Assembly: GCA_030848705.1 (NCBI GenBank)
Contig: CM061238.1
Span: 51,003,133 to 51,067,132, forward strand
Reading direction: 5' to 3'
Source: Heracleum sosnowskyi
Lineage: Eukaryota > Streptophyta > Magnoliopsida > Apiales > Apiaceae
Length of the DNA: 64,000 nt
How positions within the stretch are numbered: position 1 is the first letter of the stretch; each line of letters begins with the position of its first letter. Position numbers and translations under genes: made by a program. Of this stretch, positions 34,926 to 45,442 are shown in pieces. The notes under the pieces are model-generated. The model worked only from the letters and a program-made list of their open reading frames with translations, was not told the origin of the DNA and ran no database searches.

Positions 34926-34933
34926 TTTAAATA
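34926..34933 (-). promoter_or_regulatory. Putative TATA box of the E small ORF
   Basis: The minus strand reads CCTATTTAAAGGC about 55 nt upstream of the ATG at 34874, with a short C/T-rich leader between them. Confidence 0.4.
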
Positions 34934-34940
34934 GGCAGGG

Positions 34941-35619
34941 AGTTACTAGATAACCATTGTGTTTAACTAGGGTTAAACGGGGTTTAGGAAAACTGAAGAG
35001 ACGTGCATTAAATTCACCCTAGTGTAAATGAAGAGACTACTCGAGTTCCTAGAGCGAAATGCGTCTCAGCTCAGATTAAGAAGGTTATCATGACAAAGAT
35101 ATTTGAGTAGAGATAAGAGTAAAATTAATAGTTGGCCATATAAATACGTCCAACTAATTCATTTTAAAAAAAAATATCTCTAGACCAGTGACATTACAGA
35201 AAATCAATATCATTTGAACAATGTTACAAGCAAGTTATTTGAATTTTCAAGACACATATCCAGCTGACATAATTCATTAAATGTATAACATTTGACAAAT
35301 TATATCCCTGAATATTCATACATAGGAAAAATCAAAGAACAACAATTCATTAGCTTGTTAACGTCTAGAGATGATCAACTATTTAATACCAATGAGAAAA
35401 GTAGCAAGCTATCTCATTGAATATTACTTAGAGGATCATTTCATAGACAACTTCACTTGGTGCATAACATCATTCAGCTAAATTGATTTGTCATGACAAC
35501 AAAAATAAAACAAATAAAGCACAACAAAATAAACAAATAATTCCAGAGATCAAAAATCACTGGCTGCATGCATTTAACATAGATATTCAAGAAAGTAGGA
35601 AATTATTACCTACCAAACT
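34941..35619. other. Non-coding spacer of copia E
   Basis: AT-rich sequence between the RNase H remnant and the small-ORF promoter. I see no gene in it. Confidence 0.5.
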
Positions 35620-35727
35620 CATTTTTCAACCTGAGAGAGTTGCTGCATTAAGAGCATTGGTAAAATATCTGTTTAAATGTTGTTCCCTAGGAACACAGTG
35701 TAGTTCCACTATATCATGCACATCACT
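35620..35727 (-). pseudogene. RNase H end of copia E pol
   Basis: The minus strand translates to IVELHCVPREQHLNRYFTNA, then LNAATLSG-stop, a decayed version of the copia pol end IELxFVPTxQQLADIFTKPL. It is cut by the gypsy-type LTR start at 35728. Confidence 0.7.
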
Positions 35728-36588
35728 TGTAACACCCCCAGATCCGGGGTCGGTGATCTGGGTTGTCACGATCCCTTATTCCGTACAAACACTTAATACT
35801 TGAATCATAATATAATAAATCAACACACATGGCGACCCCACCATCAATATACTCACGCCAGTTATGTCTCAGAAACGAACTTACAAAAGCAGTAGTCATA
35901 TGATCCATAAATTAAAGTTATTACAACCCAAAAGTAATGCTTGCAACCTACTACCAGTATGATTTCTATGTGAAACCATAAGGCAGCGCAAAAGTTTGTT
36001 CTTGTTCATTAATATACATAAGTGATACTTATAATTAAACCGGAGCAACAAGAGTTACACTCCGAACCAACTCAGTACTTCTACCTGAGGTGCTGCAACT
36101 GCCATCCTATGGGCGGTCTGCGCGGCCCATATGCGCTTCCGAGCGGTATGACAAATCCTGGCCATCTACCCTAGCTGTTGTGTTGTGATATATATATATA
36201 TATAAAAGAAAACAAGAGTGAGCACTAAGCCCGTCAATAATACAAAGCAGCATAAGCATATATATGTAAGCTTAGGAAGATAATCCATATAGGATCAAAG
36301 TTTTTAACATTACTAGGGTTTGTCCCCAAAATAGTATACCGTTCAAAATACCGTATGACTTATAATCATACTCAAATACTCTTCGTAAATCATTTGGAAA
36401 TCCTTGGTATCAGTATGATAAACCAGGTCTCAAACATGTCTTTTTAAATTAGATATTAATATTGGAATCAAGGCTTAAACCCATCCATCGATTCAAAATA
36501 CTATACAATTCAATATACTGTATATCTTAAATACCTTCTTAACATATATACATGCATATCTATTTAGATATCTCATACTGTTCAAAAT
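35728..36588 (+). mobile_element. Gypsy-type LTR no. 3, first piece
   Basis: Starts TGTAACACCCCCAGATCC. The next 860 bp follow LTR no. 1 (reverse strand) up to the CACTA-2 insertion, where the target aat (36586-36588) is duplicated at 60122-60124. Confidence 0.8.
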
Positions 36589-37244
36589 CACTACAAGAAA
36601 AACTGAATCAGACGACTCAACCAGGCCCGTTGTCTATTACCCCTGAAAACCGATGACTATTGAGATGCCGTCAGATGGACCTCAGACAACGCTTAAAAAA
36701 TGTTGTGCAAAATAACTGAAACGACAGTCACTGATTAACAAAGTGTTGTATAATAGCCAGAAACAACAACAGTTTATTACTCAGAAATGCGTTGTACAAG
36801 GTAATGAACACAATACACAAAGAAATATAAAATGTTGCATAATACCTAGAAACAACAATGGTACTCTAGGGAAAACGTTGTCGGAAAACAATAGTATCAA
36901 GATATTTTTTTTTTGTTTGCGTTGTTGCACTACTTATAACACAATGGTTTTAAATATAAAAAAACCTGTTGTGCTACGTCTAAATAGACAAAGCTTATCT
37001 TCTCTAAATGTGTTGTGTGAAATTAAACATAACAACAGTTTAGGTAATAATCAATTTAAATACCGTTCTAGGAAGTAGTTTATACAACAGTTTTCTTTTT
37101 TCCAGATTGTTGTCTTTCTTCATTTAGCACAATGGTTTATTTGCCAAGAAAGTATTGGCTATAACCTATTTGTACAAAACTTCCGTTCCGACTAAATCAT
37201 GCTTACATTTTATATTATATACGACTTAAACAAGTGGCCGAAGT

Positions 37245-38374
37245 TTATGAGCACTGATCTCTTACTTCTTGCAAGAAGTCTGCCACGCCTTTTCTCTCCG
37301 GGCACTTGAAACCCATAGTCTCAAAAAACTCAAGCACAATATATCCATCAGAAAGGAGCATAATATCATCAAATAAATCATATGCTTCAGGGGCTGGCTG
37401 GAGGAGAGATATAAGAGCAGTTGCTTGGAGAATGTGGACACTATGCCGGAGCGATTTCACAATTTGATAAGTTGTAGAACTATCCAAGCCGGTAGATATT
37501 TCATCCATAAAAAGGGCCCTAGCTGGTCCAACTAACATCTCGCCTGTAATTGATCAGATTATATGTAATTATCGCACATTTATTCAAAAAGAAAAACTTT
37601 ATATAAATTAGTATTAACCTGTTGTGACACGCTTTCTTTGTCCTCCAGATATACCTCTGATCATTTGGTCACCTACCATAGTATCTGCACAAATATCAAG
37701 GCCTAGAACCTGCAAGTTAGAAGAGCAGATATTTATCCATTTTTTTGTTACTAACTATGAGGTGGTGCCGATGCTTTTTGTTAATTATAATACCTTCAAA
37801 ACATATTCAGTCACCATATTGGTCTCTTGGCCTTTTGTTGCAACAGCCTAAAGGAAAATAACAAAATTTGATTAATGAAATAATAGAATTTCTACATTTG
37901 CTATACAATATATGCAAATGCAGATCCATAACTGTAGAAGGGAATCATACACAAATAAGATGACAGAGTACTGTTTAAACTGCATTTGCGTAGTTGATAT
38001 TTGGAATCAGTCCCCTCTATATAGTTATATAGCAATTCATTTTAAATTTCAAAATTATGTATTGATAGAGTAAGTTAGACACTGGACGGTAACCTGATGG
38101 AGGAAATGCTAAATTCAATTTGTTTATTTCATGATCTTCTTTTGAACGTACATGAAAAAGGAGGAAGGTTTTATAAATCACAATTAATTGCAGTGGTCAC
38201 TGAGCATCTTTGTCACCATTTTTGTCCAAAAAGAGTCTAACTTCACAATGTGCAAATAGCTTGTTCTCTAGAACATTTTTAAATTACGCAGCTATGTCAA
38301 TACCTTCATAAAGATATCAAGATCAGGCTTAATATTTGCATCCTTCTCTCTTCTTGACAGCTCAGCCAACATTT
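37245..38374 (-). pseudogene. Captured PDR/ABCG transporter exons 2-5
   Basis: Four exons with GT/AG borders on the minus strand: 38304-38374, 37794-37847, 37619-37709 and 37543 to a stop at 37245. They encode EMLAELSRREK, the KGQETNMVTEYVLK helix, LGLDICADT with the ABC signature ISGGQRKRVTTG, Walker B/D-loop ALFMDEISTGLDSSTT, and ISLLQPAPE with the H-loop region. All four join in frame. Compared with plant PDR transporters, about seven residues after DGYIV are missing, and the last exon reads through its old donor into a stop. The P-loop exon is absent, so no working nucleotide-binding domain can result. Host fragment captured by CACTA-2. Confidence 0.88.
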
Positions 38375-38477
38375 CTGTGTTAAAATTAACAATTTAGCAA
38401 ATCAGCCCACAAGCAAATACATGGTCAATATGTTGCACATACTACATCAGTACTGAGAATACGAAAGAATGTGTCTC

Positions 38478-39031
38478 TCTTAGATCAGAATTCAATGATC
38501 GTCAGGAGCTAGACTCAACTGATCAGGATTGCTGACGTCATCAGGATTACATGGTCGTCAGGATCAAGATACATATCAGGACTGGGATCAGGATTGATCA
38601 TCAGGACTGGAAGCTGATCAGGATTCCTACTTCGAGTTATATTTGGAGTCTAGTTAAACATGGAAGTTTATTCTGTCGGTTCCTGGTTTGTAGAATGTAG
38701 CTATCAATTATGGATAGGTTTCAATCTTTGTAATTGATTAGGACTTATCATTGATAGAGAAGCTGTGTAGTATATAAACACAGTTTTGGTTTTGGTTCGG
38801 TATGAATCAAGATAGAAGCTCTTAAGAACATAGAATTTCTTGAGAGAGTTTTTGTAAGCTAGCAGCTCTCAAGAACATCAGAATTTCTTGAGAGAGTTGG
38901 TAACAGTTTTATATCAGATTTAATAAAGCTGTTATCTTTCTTTCATATTTGTGATATATACATTAAGAAGTCGATTATCTTATACTATTGTATTCAACCC
39001 CCCTTCTACAATAGATTATTACTGGGCAACA
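38478..39031 (+). repeat. 5' LTR of copia C
   Basis: Begins TCTTAGATC (expected TGTTAGATC) and ends GGGCAACA. Eight TCAGGA-type motifs lie within the first 170 bp. A TATATAAA box is at 38771-38778. The C run before TTCTACAAT is at about 38997-39003. Confidence 0.93.
38533..38540. promoter_or_regulatory. TGACGTCA palindrome in the C LTR
   Basis: A perfect TGACGTCA, the core bound by bZIP/TGA-type factors, sits between two TCAGGATT motifs. It is repeated in the 3' LTR at 57169-57176. Confidence 0.5.
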
Positions 39032-39033
39032 AT

Positions 39034-39045
39034 TGGTATCAGAGC
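39034..39045 (+). other. Primer-binding site of C
   Basis: TGGTATCAGAGC two bases inside the 5' LTR. Confidence 0.88.
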
Positions 39046-39081
39046 AAACTAATTTAATTCTGAATCAGATACGATCTAAAG

Positions 39082-41343
39082 ATGTCGACAACCAAGTATG
39101 AAAGCATGAAAATTCCCATCTTGAAGAAATCAGAATATCCAACATGGAGGGTAAAGATGCTGATGTACCTGGAGGCTATGGATCCTGACTATTTGAACAG
39201 GATTCGTGATGGACCATATATTCCTACAAGGATTGTAGAACGAACAGATACAGTACCTGAACATTATGTGGTCAAGGCTAAAAGTAAATGGACTCCAGAA
39301 GAAAAAGCTCATGTACTCAGGGAACCAAAGATAAAGAATATCTAGCACAGTAGTCTTGATACTGTCATGTCAAATAGAGTGATTGCATGCAAGTCTTCAA
39401 AAGCAATCTGGGATACTTTGGAAACTCAGTGCCAGGGATCTGCATCTGTCAAGAAAAACAGAAGGGCTCTTTTGATTCAAGAATATGAACAATTTGATGC
39501 AAGACCCGATTAGAGCCTAACTGATCTATATGATAGATTTCTGACACTATTGAACAGTTTATCTTTAGTTGACAAGGAATATGAAACTGAAGATTCAAAC
39601 ACCAAGTTTCTAAGAGCTTTACCTGAAGAATGGGACACTCAGACCTCGATCATTAGACATCAGTATGATCTTAACACTGTGTCTCTTGATGAAGTCTATG
39701 GGATGCTAAGAACTCATGATCTTGAAGTTCAACAGAGAAAGAACAAGAAAAGCAGCAAGGCAAAATCAATTGCTTTGAAAGCAGAGGCTAAATCAAAAGG
39801 AAAAGCTATGGAGGTCTCTAGAAGTAAAACAAGAATAGTTGAGTCAGATCCTGATGACTCTTCATCAGATACTGATGGCAATCCTGATGCCAATACTGAT
39901 GATGACTCTTCTGACTCAGACATGGAAGAGATGGTTGCTATGATTGTCAGAAACTTCAGAAGGATGAAGTTCAGGAAGAGTAGAAGACAAGGCAACTTTC
40001 AGAAAAAGGCTTTCAATCCAAACAAAGATAAGTATATCAAAAAGGACAGCAAGGGTAGTAAATTTGACAAGTCAAAGGTTAGATGCTACAAGTGCAATGG
40101 TATGAGTCACTTTGCTTCTGAGTGCAAGAAGACAAAGGCACTTATCACATCAAGCAAGGATTGGATGGACTCTTCCTCAGAATCTGATACTGAGGTGGTC
40201 AACTATGCTCTAATGGCCAATGCTGATGTAACTGCTGCTCCTGATGATAAGGTACTAAATACTATCTTTGATTTTGATACTGATAATGCTTCTGAGTTAA
40301 GACGTTTTCTAAAGTCATTACATATTAGCTTTAGAAGTCAAACTGCTGAAAATACTAGGATCTTATCTGAGATGTTTGAACTTAGAAAAAGGAATGATAT
40401 ATTAGAAGCTGAATTTTCTCGTATGCAAGAAGTACAAAAAGAATATGATAATGCTAATCACATGTATTTAGAGATGAAATCCAAATGTACTGCTCTTGAA
40501 AAGGAACTTGAATATGCTAATGAGAAAATCAGAACCTGGACAGACTCTGGTAGGAAATTTCATGAGATTAATACCTCTAAGAATTGGAAAGAGTGTCTTG
40601 GATATAAGTCAGATGAGGATAAGAAATTGAAAGAGAAAATTGTCATTGATGAGACAGTCAGTCCAAAGACCTATAGACATGTTATAGATGCAACCAAATC
40701 TAAGATTACTCCTGTTAATTTTGCTTTTGGTAAGGATTCCAATTCTACTTTTGAAAACGGATCTACTTCTACTCAAGGAATTAAAATCATAAAGTCTAAA
40801 CATGTCTTGAATAAAGTCATTAAGAATGTAGGTCTATTGTCTCAGAAACAGCTTAAGGATAAAATCTGTGAGGTGACCGATAAGAAAAAGGAAGCTACTG
40901 TTAAGAGAAACAGGAATGGTAAAGTTGGGATCAATAAAGAGAATGGTTACAAATATATCCCAAATGCACCTAGAAAGTGTTGTTTTAACTGTGGTAACTC
41001 TAAGTCTGATGTTAGGAATAGATCAGTATTTTATAAACCACAGAAGTCCTGTTTTCATTGTGGTAGTATATGGCATTCTATTTATACTTGTAAAGATTAT
41101 CATGAGTTGTACTATAACTTTTATGATCCATTGCCTAAAGTTGATAAAAATAGTGCAAACTCTGGTAGCGTTAAGAATGTCAAGTTGGAAAATGCTTTTG
41201 TTAATACTGATACTGACAAAGTAAATCCTGATGGAGTAAATCCTGTCAGGACTGCTAAGGTCAAAAAGTCTTCTGCTGTGAAAGTTAATAAATTGCATGG
41301 AAAAGGAACCCAACAAGTATGGGTTCCTAAATGTTCTAACTAG
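39082..41343 (+). pseudogene. Copia C Gag, two early stops
   Basis: Starts MSTTKYESMKIPILKK. A TAG at 39343 and another near 39511 interrupt the Gag core; from 39550 the same frame is open to 41343. A motif-encoded acidic linker (SDPDDSSSDTDGNPDANTDD) precedes zinc knuckle CYKCNGMSHFASEC (40084). A helical segment follows (about 40290-40540), then a damaged second knuckle (CFNCGNSK without the later ligands) and a third, CFHCGSIWHSIYTC (41050). Ends QQVWVPKCSN-stop. Total is about 750 codons, with the same plan as B. Confidence 0.87.
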
Positions 41344-41365
41344 TGTGTTTCTATTCTGATAGCAG
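41323..41365 (+). other. Gag-pol junction segment of C (43 nt)
   Basis: Follows TGG of QVWVPK, starts GTTCCT, contains the Gag stop TAG, then a T-rich tract ending GATAGCAG, and is followed by GGT AAA AAG of the pol frame. Removal restores the frame. Confidence 0.5.
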
Positions 41366-41862
41366 GGTAAAAAGAAAAATGTGTTAGTCATGGATAGTGG
41401 ATGTTCTGTGCACATGACTGGAAACAAAGCCCTGTTATTAGAAAATGAGGAAAAAGCTGGCCCAACTGTGTCTTATGGAGATGACAACATTGGACAAACT
41501 TTGGGATATGGCAATATAATCATTGGAAGTGTCATCATTGAAAAAGTAGCTCTAGTGAAGGGACTGAAACACAACTTGTTGAGTATTAGTCAAATCACTG
41601 ACAGAGGTTATCATGTCAACTTCTATTCCACTCATTGTGAAGTAGTCAGTAAAGCAACAAGCAAGATAGCACTGACTGGCTACAGGCATGGTAACATATA
41701 TGAAGCCAACATTCAATCAAATACTGATGACTCCCCTACCTGTCTGATCAGTAAAGCTTCAGTAGATGAAAGTTGGAATTGGCACAAGAAGCTTTCTCAT
41801 CTCAACTTCAGCAATATCAATGAGTTGGTTAAGAAAGATTTAGTGAGAGGATTACCAAAAGT
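41366..41862 (+). pseudogene. Copia C pol, protease to integrase start
   Basis: Protease VMDSGCSVHMTG and GLKHNLLSISQI, then the integrase zinc-binding start HKKLSHLNF and KKDLVRGLPK. D1 inserts at 41863 and the frame resumes at 49428. Confidence 0.88.
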
Positions 41863-42884
41863 TGTTAGGAATATGTTGTTCTTGATGATAAGCATAAAAC
41901 ACTTAGTAGAATTTGTGTAAAGTCAATTTTGTAGCTGTCAACGAAATAGCATGCTTAGCAGTGTTTCGTTGACAGGAAGCTCATCAACGAAATGAGTGTT
42001 GTAGCAATTGCATTGTACAATACTTCACAGTATGATAGGCATTCTATTATATGTTTTAGATAGGTTTTCTAAGTCATGTTGACTATGTACTAGATAGGCA
42101 AAATAGGTTGGTTAATTGTAAATATGTTATGCCTTGTAATTCTGCCTAAGTGAAGACATGTCAACGGTATGAAGATTACTCTGTCAACGGTATGGAGATT
42201 ACCCATCAACGAAACGAGGGAAACACCATCAACGGAATGAAGAATGAAGCTATCAACGAAACACATCTCCTTGCTATCAACGAATCAATGTTGCTTTTTG
42301 AACAGTTGACAAAGTGATAGTGACAGTTTACTGAACAGATCTAAAAGGAGATATGGAAGTGTACTTTGCATTGGAAACCATCAAAGTGGTTACTGGAAAT
42401 AAGGAAACATTCCAATTTCCAATAAGGCTCTTGGGAATGATTATAATGAGCATGAAGACAAAAGCAAAGATCTCCAAGGACCATTGGACAAAAGGAATGA
42501 AAAGCAAGCTACTGATGGTTACTTCTATTATTCTTTAGTTTAACCAAATGTAGAATTGTAAACTTGGGATTTATAACCAAGTGTAGCAGTCACTTTAGAA
42601 AGAGAGAAGAAAAACAAATAGATTGTATTAGCTATTTTTGAGAGCATTCTTCTCTACAACATTGTAACTGAGCAGCTGTGAACATTTGTATCACAGATTA
42701 TTTCCGCAATAAAAACACTTCAGTTGGATCATCAAACAATCCAACTGAATTATTTATATCTTGTGTTTTTATTTATTCAGTTCAGTTTAATTTCATAAAG
42801 TGTTTAGTTTCAAGAAAATATCAAGAATTGTATTCAACCCCCCCCCCCCCTTCTACAATTCTGTTAGGTCATTTGGGAATAACA
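41863..42884 (+). repeat. 5' LTR of copia D1
   Basis: 1022 bp, TGTTAGGAAT...GGGAATAACA. It carries nine TCAACG-type motifs, one inverted, at 41938-42290. A TTATAACC box lies at 42571, and a run of 13 C before TTCTACAATT at about 42838. Confidence 0.95.
41938..42290. repeat. D-family motif array in the LTR
   Basis: Copies of RTCAACGRWAYG at about 41938, 41985, 42160, 42183, 42206, 42229, 42250 and 42277, and an inverted one (TTTCGTTGAC) at about 41964. The same array is present in the 3' LTR (48478-48830) and in D2 (60508-60880). Confidence 0.88.
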
Positions 42885-42886
42885 AT

Positions 42887-42898
42887 TGGTATCAGAGA
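42887..42898 (+). other. Primer-binding site of D1
   Basis: TGGTATCAGAGA two bases inside the 5' LTR; D2 has TGGTATCAGAGC. Confidence 0.85.
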
Positions 42899-42950
42899 GA
42901 GCTTCTAACATACAAGAAGTTTAAAGATCAAGACCAAAAAAACAGAAACC

Positions 42951-45422
42951 ATGGTGAAGAAGGATGCAGGTGTGAAGATACCAGTTCTTGATAAAGACAA
43001 TTACTTTCACTGGAAAGTAAAGATGCATTTACATCTCATGTCTATGGATGAGAGGTATGTAGACTGCATTGAGAAAGGTCCACACGTTCCCATGAAGCTT
43101 GACTCTAGAGTTGGACTGCCAGATGATGCACCTGATGTAGAGATTCCAAAAACTGTCTCAGAATGGACTGTTGAAGATATTGCAGAAGTTCATAAAGACA
43201 AAAGGACCATGAACATTCTGTTTAATGGTTTGGAGCAAGAGATGTTTGACAATGTTATCAACTGTACAACCTCTAAGGAAGTATGGGATACTGTTAGAAC
43301 ACTCTGTGAAGGAACTGAGCAAGTCAGGGAAAATAAAATGCAACTCCTTATACAACAATATGAGCATTTTCATTTTAAAGCTGGTGAAACCCTAAATGAC
43401 ACGTTCAGTAGGTTTCAAAAGCTTTTGAATGGATTAAAGTTGTATGGGAGGATCTATCAAACCAAGGATTCAAACCTTAAATTTCTTAGAGCTCTTCCAA
43501 AAGAATGGAAGCCTATGACTGTTTCTCTCAGAAACACTCAAGAGTACAAAGACTACACTCTTGAAAGGCTGTATGGAACCTTGAAGACTTATGAGCTGGA
43601 AATGGAGCAAGATGAAGAAATTGAAAAGGTACAAAAGAAGGGTGGATCTATTGCATTGATTGCATCAGTGAACCAACTTGAAGATGACAATAAAGAAGCT
43701 GCAAAGGCCACAACTAGTCGATCTAGTTGTAGGAGTGATGTTAGCAAGGGTAAAGACAAGATGACAGAAGAAGAAGAATCAGAACCAGCCAACTTGGAGG
43801 ACTTAGATGAGATTGATGAACACATTGCTTTTCTGTCTAGAAAATTCTCTAAGTTCAAGTTCAAAAGAAACTCAGAAGCAAGGCCACCAAGAAGAGACTT
43901 TCAACCTAGCAAAACAAACTGGATTGAAAAGTCTAAGTCAAAATGTTTCAATTGTGGAATGCTTGGTCACTTTGCTGGAGACTGCAGAAAGCCCAAGGTT
44001 GAGAAGGGCAACAGGAAATTTGAGCCTGTTGATTATAAAAAGAAATACTTTGAACTTCTCAAACAAAAAGAAAAGGCTTTCATGTCTCAGGAGTATGATT
44101 GGGCTGGTAATGGTGAAGATTCTGATGATGATGTTGAGTATGTCAACTTGGCTCTTATGGCTGACAATCATGAGCAGGAAGCAAGTTCCTCAAGCAACCA
44201 GGTAACAATTACTAATCTTTCTGAGCTTTCTAAAGAGGAATGCGACAATGCAGTAAATGAAATGTCTACTGTATTATATAATTTGCGTGTTACTCTTAAA
44301 TCACTTACTAAAGAGAATTCAAGAATAAAAGAGACCAATCTGCTCTTAAGTGATAGGAATGCAATGTTAGAAGCACAGCTCATTGAATTTGAGAAAATGA
44401 GATGTGTTAGTAGGGATGCTAAGAAGGAACTTGAGAACGTGTTACAAAGGGAAGAAATTCTTAGAACACAACTTGAGATAGAACAAAGTGTGATTGCAAA
44501 ATGGAAGGATGCCAGGAATGTTGCTACCAATATAATTAATGTTCAAGGCGTGGAATCCTTCTGTGAGCAATCATGGGAAAGGAACAAAGAGAAGCTAGGG
44601 TATGTTGGTGAAACCTTAGAATCAGGAACAGAGTCAACAAACAACAATGATCATTTGTTGAAGGTTGATATGTCAACGGAATGCAATGTTTCGTTGACAC
44701 ATGAACCATCAACCGATCAGGCTGTTTCGTTGACAAACAAAAGAAAAGATAAACTCACTAGACTTAATGACAAGTATGGTCCTGTCACCAAGAACTTTGT
44801 TCAAGGTGAGTCTAGTATTTTAAAGAAAATTGAGAAGCCTGTTGAGAGAGCTAATGTAGGTCACTTGTCTAACAAGCAATTGAAAGACAAGGTAGAGAAA
44901 GTTCATAATGAGGCTAAGGGAAATAAAAAGAATAACAGGAATGGCAAAGTAGGAATTAACAAACACAACAATTACACACCTGATAAATATGCTCCTAGAA
45001 AGACATGTGTTAATTGTGGAAGTGTTAGTCATTTGTCTACTAACTGCAAATCTGTTAAGAAAACTCCTAATGTGAGAATGCCCAAGCCTGCAATGAACAG
45101 TTCCATGCCTACAATGCCTGTTATGTCTAACATGTTTGCTCCATATGCACAATTTCAGAATCCATATGCTAGCATGCCATTTGTGTCTAATCCTTACATG
45201 AATATGTTTAACATGCCACAAATGCCATGGAACATGAATAACATGATTGTTCCTCCAACTATGCATGCTATGAATGAAAATATGAGCAACCCTCAGAAAT
45301 CAACACCAAGGGTAAAGATTGATTTGAATCAATCTGAGCCCAAAGTGAAAAATGGTACAAACGGGAATGCAAAGGCTAACAAGACAGGACCCAAGGAAAC
45401 TTGGGTACCAAAATCGACTTGA
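42951..45422 (+). CDS. Copia D1 Gag, intact, 823 aa
   Basis: ATG at 42951 follows the PBS. Residues 1-230 are the copia Gag core (KIPVLDKDNYFHWKVKMHLH start). An acidic linker follows. Zinc knuckle CFNCGMLGHFAGDC is near residue 331. Residues 420-560 are helical with coiled-coil character (LKSLTKENSRIKETNLLL). Residues 570-605 are encoded by three D-family motifs (DMSTECNVSLT). A second knuckle CVNCGSVSHLSTNC is near 684, followed by a Met/Pro/Asn-rich segment. It ends TWVPKST. About 500 residues longer than small copia Gags. The intact frame and near-identical LTRs suggest it could still be made. Confidence 0.92.
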   Translation: MVKKDAGVKIPVLDKDNYFHWKVKMHLHLMSMDERYVDCIEKGPHVPMKLDSRVGLPDDAPDVEIPKTVSEWTVEDIAEVHKDKRTMNILFNGLEQEMFDNVINCTTSKEVWDTVRTLCEGTEQVRENKMQLLIQQYEHFHFKAGETLNDTFSRFQKLLNGLKLYGRIYQTKDSNLKFLRALPKEWKPMTVSLRNTQEYKDYTLERLYGTLKTYELEMEQDEEIEKVQKKGGSIALIASVNQLEDDNKEAAKATTSRSSCRSDVSKGKDKMTEEEESEPANLEDLDEIDEHIAFLSRKFSKFKFKRNSEARPPRRDFQPSKTNWIEKSKSKCFNCGMLGHFAGDCRKPKVEKGNRKFEPVDYKKKYFELLKQKEKAFMSQEYDWAGNGEDSDDDVEYVNLALMADNHEQEASSSSNQVTITNLSELSKEECDNAVNEMSTVLYNLRVTLKSLTKENSRIKETNLLLSDRNAMLEAQLIEFEKMRCVSRDAKKELENVLQREEILRTQLEIEQSVIAKWKDARNVATNIINVQGVESFCEQSWERNKEKLGYVGETLESGTESTNNNDHLLKVDMSTECNVSLTHEPSTDQAVSLTNKRKDKLTRLNDKYGPVTKNFVQGESSILKKIEKPVERANVGHLSNKQLKDKVEKVHNEAKGNKKNNRNGKVGINKHNNYTPDKYAPRKTCVNCGSVSHLSTNCKSVKKTPNVRMPKPAMNSSMPTMPVMSNMFAPYAQFQNPYASMPFVSNPYMNMFNMPQMPWNMNNMIVPPTMHAMNENMSNPQKSTPRVKIDLNQSEPKVKNGTNGNAKANKTGPKETWVPKST
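44671..44740. repeat. D-family motifs inside Gag coding sequence
   Basis: TGTCAACGGAATG, TTTCGTTGACA and TTTCGTTGACA within 70 bp, in both orientations, in the Gag linker. In D2 a deletion of about 86-88 nt removes all but the first. Confidence 0.75.
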
Positions 45423-45442
45423 TTTGGTTTTATTGTGTGCAG
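45405..45442 (+). other. Gag-pol junction segment of D1 (38 nt)
   Basis: Starts GTACCA directly after TGG of TWVPK, contains the Gag stop TGA, then the tract GGTTTTATTGTGTGCAG, followed by GGA GAC AAA of the pol frame. Removal joins Gag and pol in frame. Confidence 0.55.

Larger units (their letters stand above)
30729..35727 (-). mobile_element. Copia element E, 3' part only
   Basis: Minus-strand element: 3' LTR on the left (30729-32405), PPT, a degraded 3' internal region with a small ORF, and the end of RNase H at the right, where gypsy-type LTR no. 3 (35728) cuts it. The rest of pol, gag and the 5' LTR are not in the window. Confidence 0.75.

Noticed and set aside
37245..37541. A functional ABC transporter gene
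   Set aside because: No P-loop exon or transmembrane domains, a short internal deletion and read-through of the last donor; only a captured fragment.
42353..42538. 61-codon ORF in the D1 LTR, repeated at 48892-49077
   Set aside because: Identical only because both LTRs carry it; no protein feature, and it is broken in D2.
43589..45266. Several antisense frames opposite copia D Gag (for example 43589-43864 and 44820-45266), repeated opposite D2
   Set aside because: Shadow frames of a conserved sense protein; composition follows the sense codons.
45405..45442. Programmed ribosomal frameshift between gag and pol
   Set aside because: B and C need +1, A and D need +2 (-1), and the pol frame has no shared slippery heptamer; a single mechanism does not fit, while removal of the segment fits all.
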